A stretch of DNA of 64,000 nt from BJGV01 sp964196335 (lineage in GTDB: Bacteria; Pseudomonadota; Gammaproteobacteria; Burkholderiales; Nitrosomonadaceae): the NCBI GenBank assembly GCA_965238155.1, contig OZ250175.1, positions 1,488,001 through 1,552,000 on the forward strand, read 5' to 3'. The stretch's first letter is position 1, and each line of letters begins with the position of its first letter. A program made the position numbers and the translations under genes. Below the pieces are notes generated by a model, which was given only the letters and a program-made list of their open reading frames with translations, ran no database searches and had not been told where the DNA came from. Positions 63,621 to 64,000 of the stretch are shown here, one piece after another.

Positions 63621-64000
63621 TTATTCTTCCAGTAACGGACTCATCGGAGACTCAAGTGCCTCTTTCATTGCCACAAGAGAAAGCACTGCTTCACGTCCGT
63701 CTATAATCCGATGGTCATAAGATAGTGCAAGGTAGTTAATCGGGCGGATTACCACCTGGCCGTTTATTGCTACCGGACGCTCTTTAATAGCATGAACGCC
63801 GAGAATTGCACTTTGCGGCGGGTTGATAATAGGGGTGGAAAGCATCGAACCAAATACACCGCCATTGGTAATAGAAAAAGTGCCCCCCGTTAATTCTTCG
63901 ATCTTAAGCTTACCTTCTTTAGCCCGTTTACCAAAATCAGCAACTTGCTTTTCGATTTCAGCCTGTGAAAGACGATCCGCGTCCCGGAGAATCGGCACAA
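63621..64000 (-). CDS. sucB: dihydrolipoyllysine succinyltransferase (E2), C-terminal part
   Basis: The gene runs past the window edge; about 126 residues are seen. GGTFSITNGGVFGSMLSTPI, NPPQSAILGVHAI and the catalytic LSYDHRIIDGREAV (HxxxDG) with the C-terminal LLEE fit the E2 of 2-oxoglutarate dehydrogenase better than that of pyruvate dehydrogenase. 82 bp upstream of lpd on the same strand, as in sucAB-lpd operons. Confidence 0.9.
   Translation of the reverse strand, partial: VPILRDADRLSQAEIEKQVADFGKRAKEGKLKIEELTGGTFSITNGGVFGSMLSTPIINPPQSAILGVHAIKERPVAINGQVVIRPINYLALSYDHRIIDGREAVLSLVAMKEALESPMSPLLEE

Overview
The window is a stretch of proteobacterial chromosome, beta- or gammaproteobacterial. 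The conserved right end (50.3-64 kb) carries a one-piece tmRNA gene with a tag ending YALAA, then gph, ubiG and an MTA/SAH deaminase on the minus strand, then gyrA-serC-serA-pheA-hisC-tyrA on the plus strand. It closes with lpd and the tail of an E2 acyltransferase gene. The bifunctional AroQ-type PheA and the gyrA-serC-pheA-hisC-tyrA order are typical of these classes. I cannot name a genus from sequence alone.

Everything left of 50.3 kb lies downstream of the 3' end of ssrA and looks like an accretion zone. Short copies of the ssrA 3' terminus (GGCGGCGGGAATCGAA on the plus strand) recur in the same orientation near 0, 3.3, 5.3, 13.6, 32.6 and 35.1 kb. Each full copy carries an attP-like arm with a TACCAACAA-type motif. 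The best-preserved pair (32.59 and 50.21 kb) bounds a 17.7-kb island with a P4-type integrase, AlpA regulator and P4-type primase at its ssrA end. A palindromic repeat with arms GTCCGCTTT/AAAGCGGAC is scattered nine times over the first 29 kb.

Region by region. 0.4-3 kb: an M48/HtpX-type protease with LemA. 3.3-5.3 kb: a two-TM SLATT-like protein and an alpha/beta hydrolase. 5.4-13.5 kb: a probable peptide-modification cluster. It has an ECF sigma factor, AraC regulator, SRPBCC protein, radical SAM enzyme, DUF547 lipoprotein, MauE/DoxX-type membrane protein, DipZ-like thioredoxin, an exported 62-residue peptide ending in five CGGK repeats, a DUF6969-like protein and two exported YHS proteins. 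Three near-identical TGTAAC-N17-CGTAT promoters drive its transcription units, so the local ECF factor is the likely regulator. 13.6-32.5 kb: a 2OG oxygenase, two diverged copies of a PLAT-like/DUF2934 gene pair, gltBD, uspA, DUF190, GYD and an orphan nuoB. The same stretch holds a duplicated non-coding block that precedes tiny membrane proteins, and a spermidine-synthase-like/pcm operon.

32.6-50.3 kb is the island. It holds a C5 methyltransferase with a frameshifted EcoRII-type nuclease, and a HEPN-like protein. A seven-gene minus-strand operon follows: sigma factor, unknown partner, ImmA/IrrE-UvrD-PD-(D/E)XK fusion, tandem ubiquitin-like protein, E2, JAMM peptidase and E1, recalling bacterial ISG15-like (Bil) antiphage systems. 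HipBA and the P4-type mobility genes complete it.

Four genes appear broken by single-base frameshifts (PLAT copy 1, DUF2934 copy 2, the restriction nuclease, and lpd). The lpd break in a core gene raises the possibility that some are sequencing or assembly errors.
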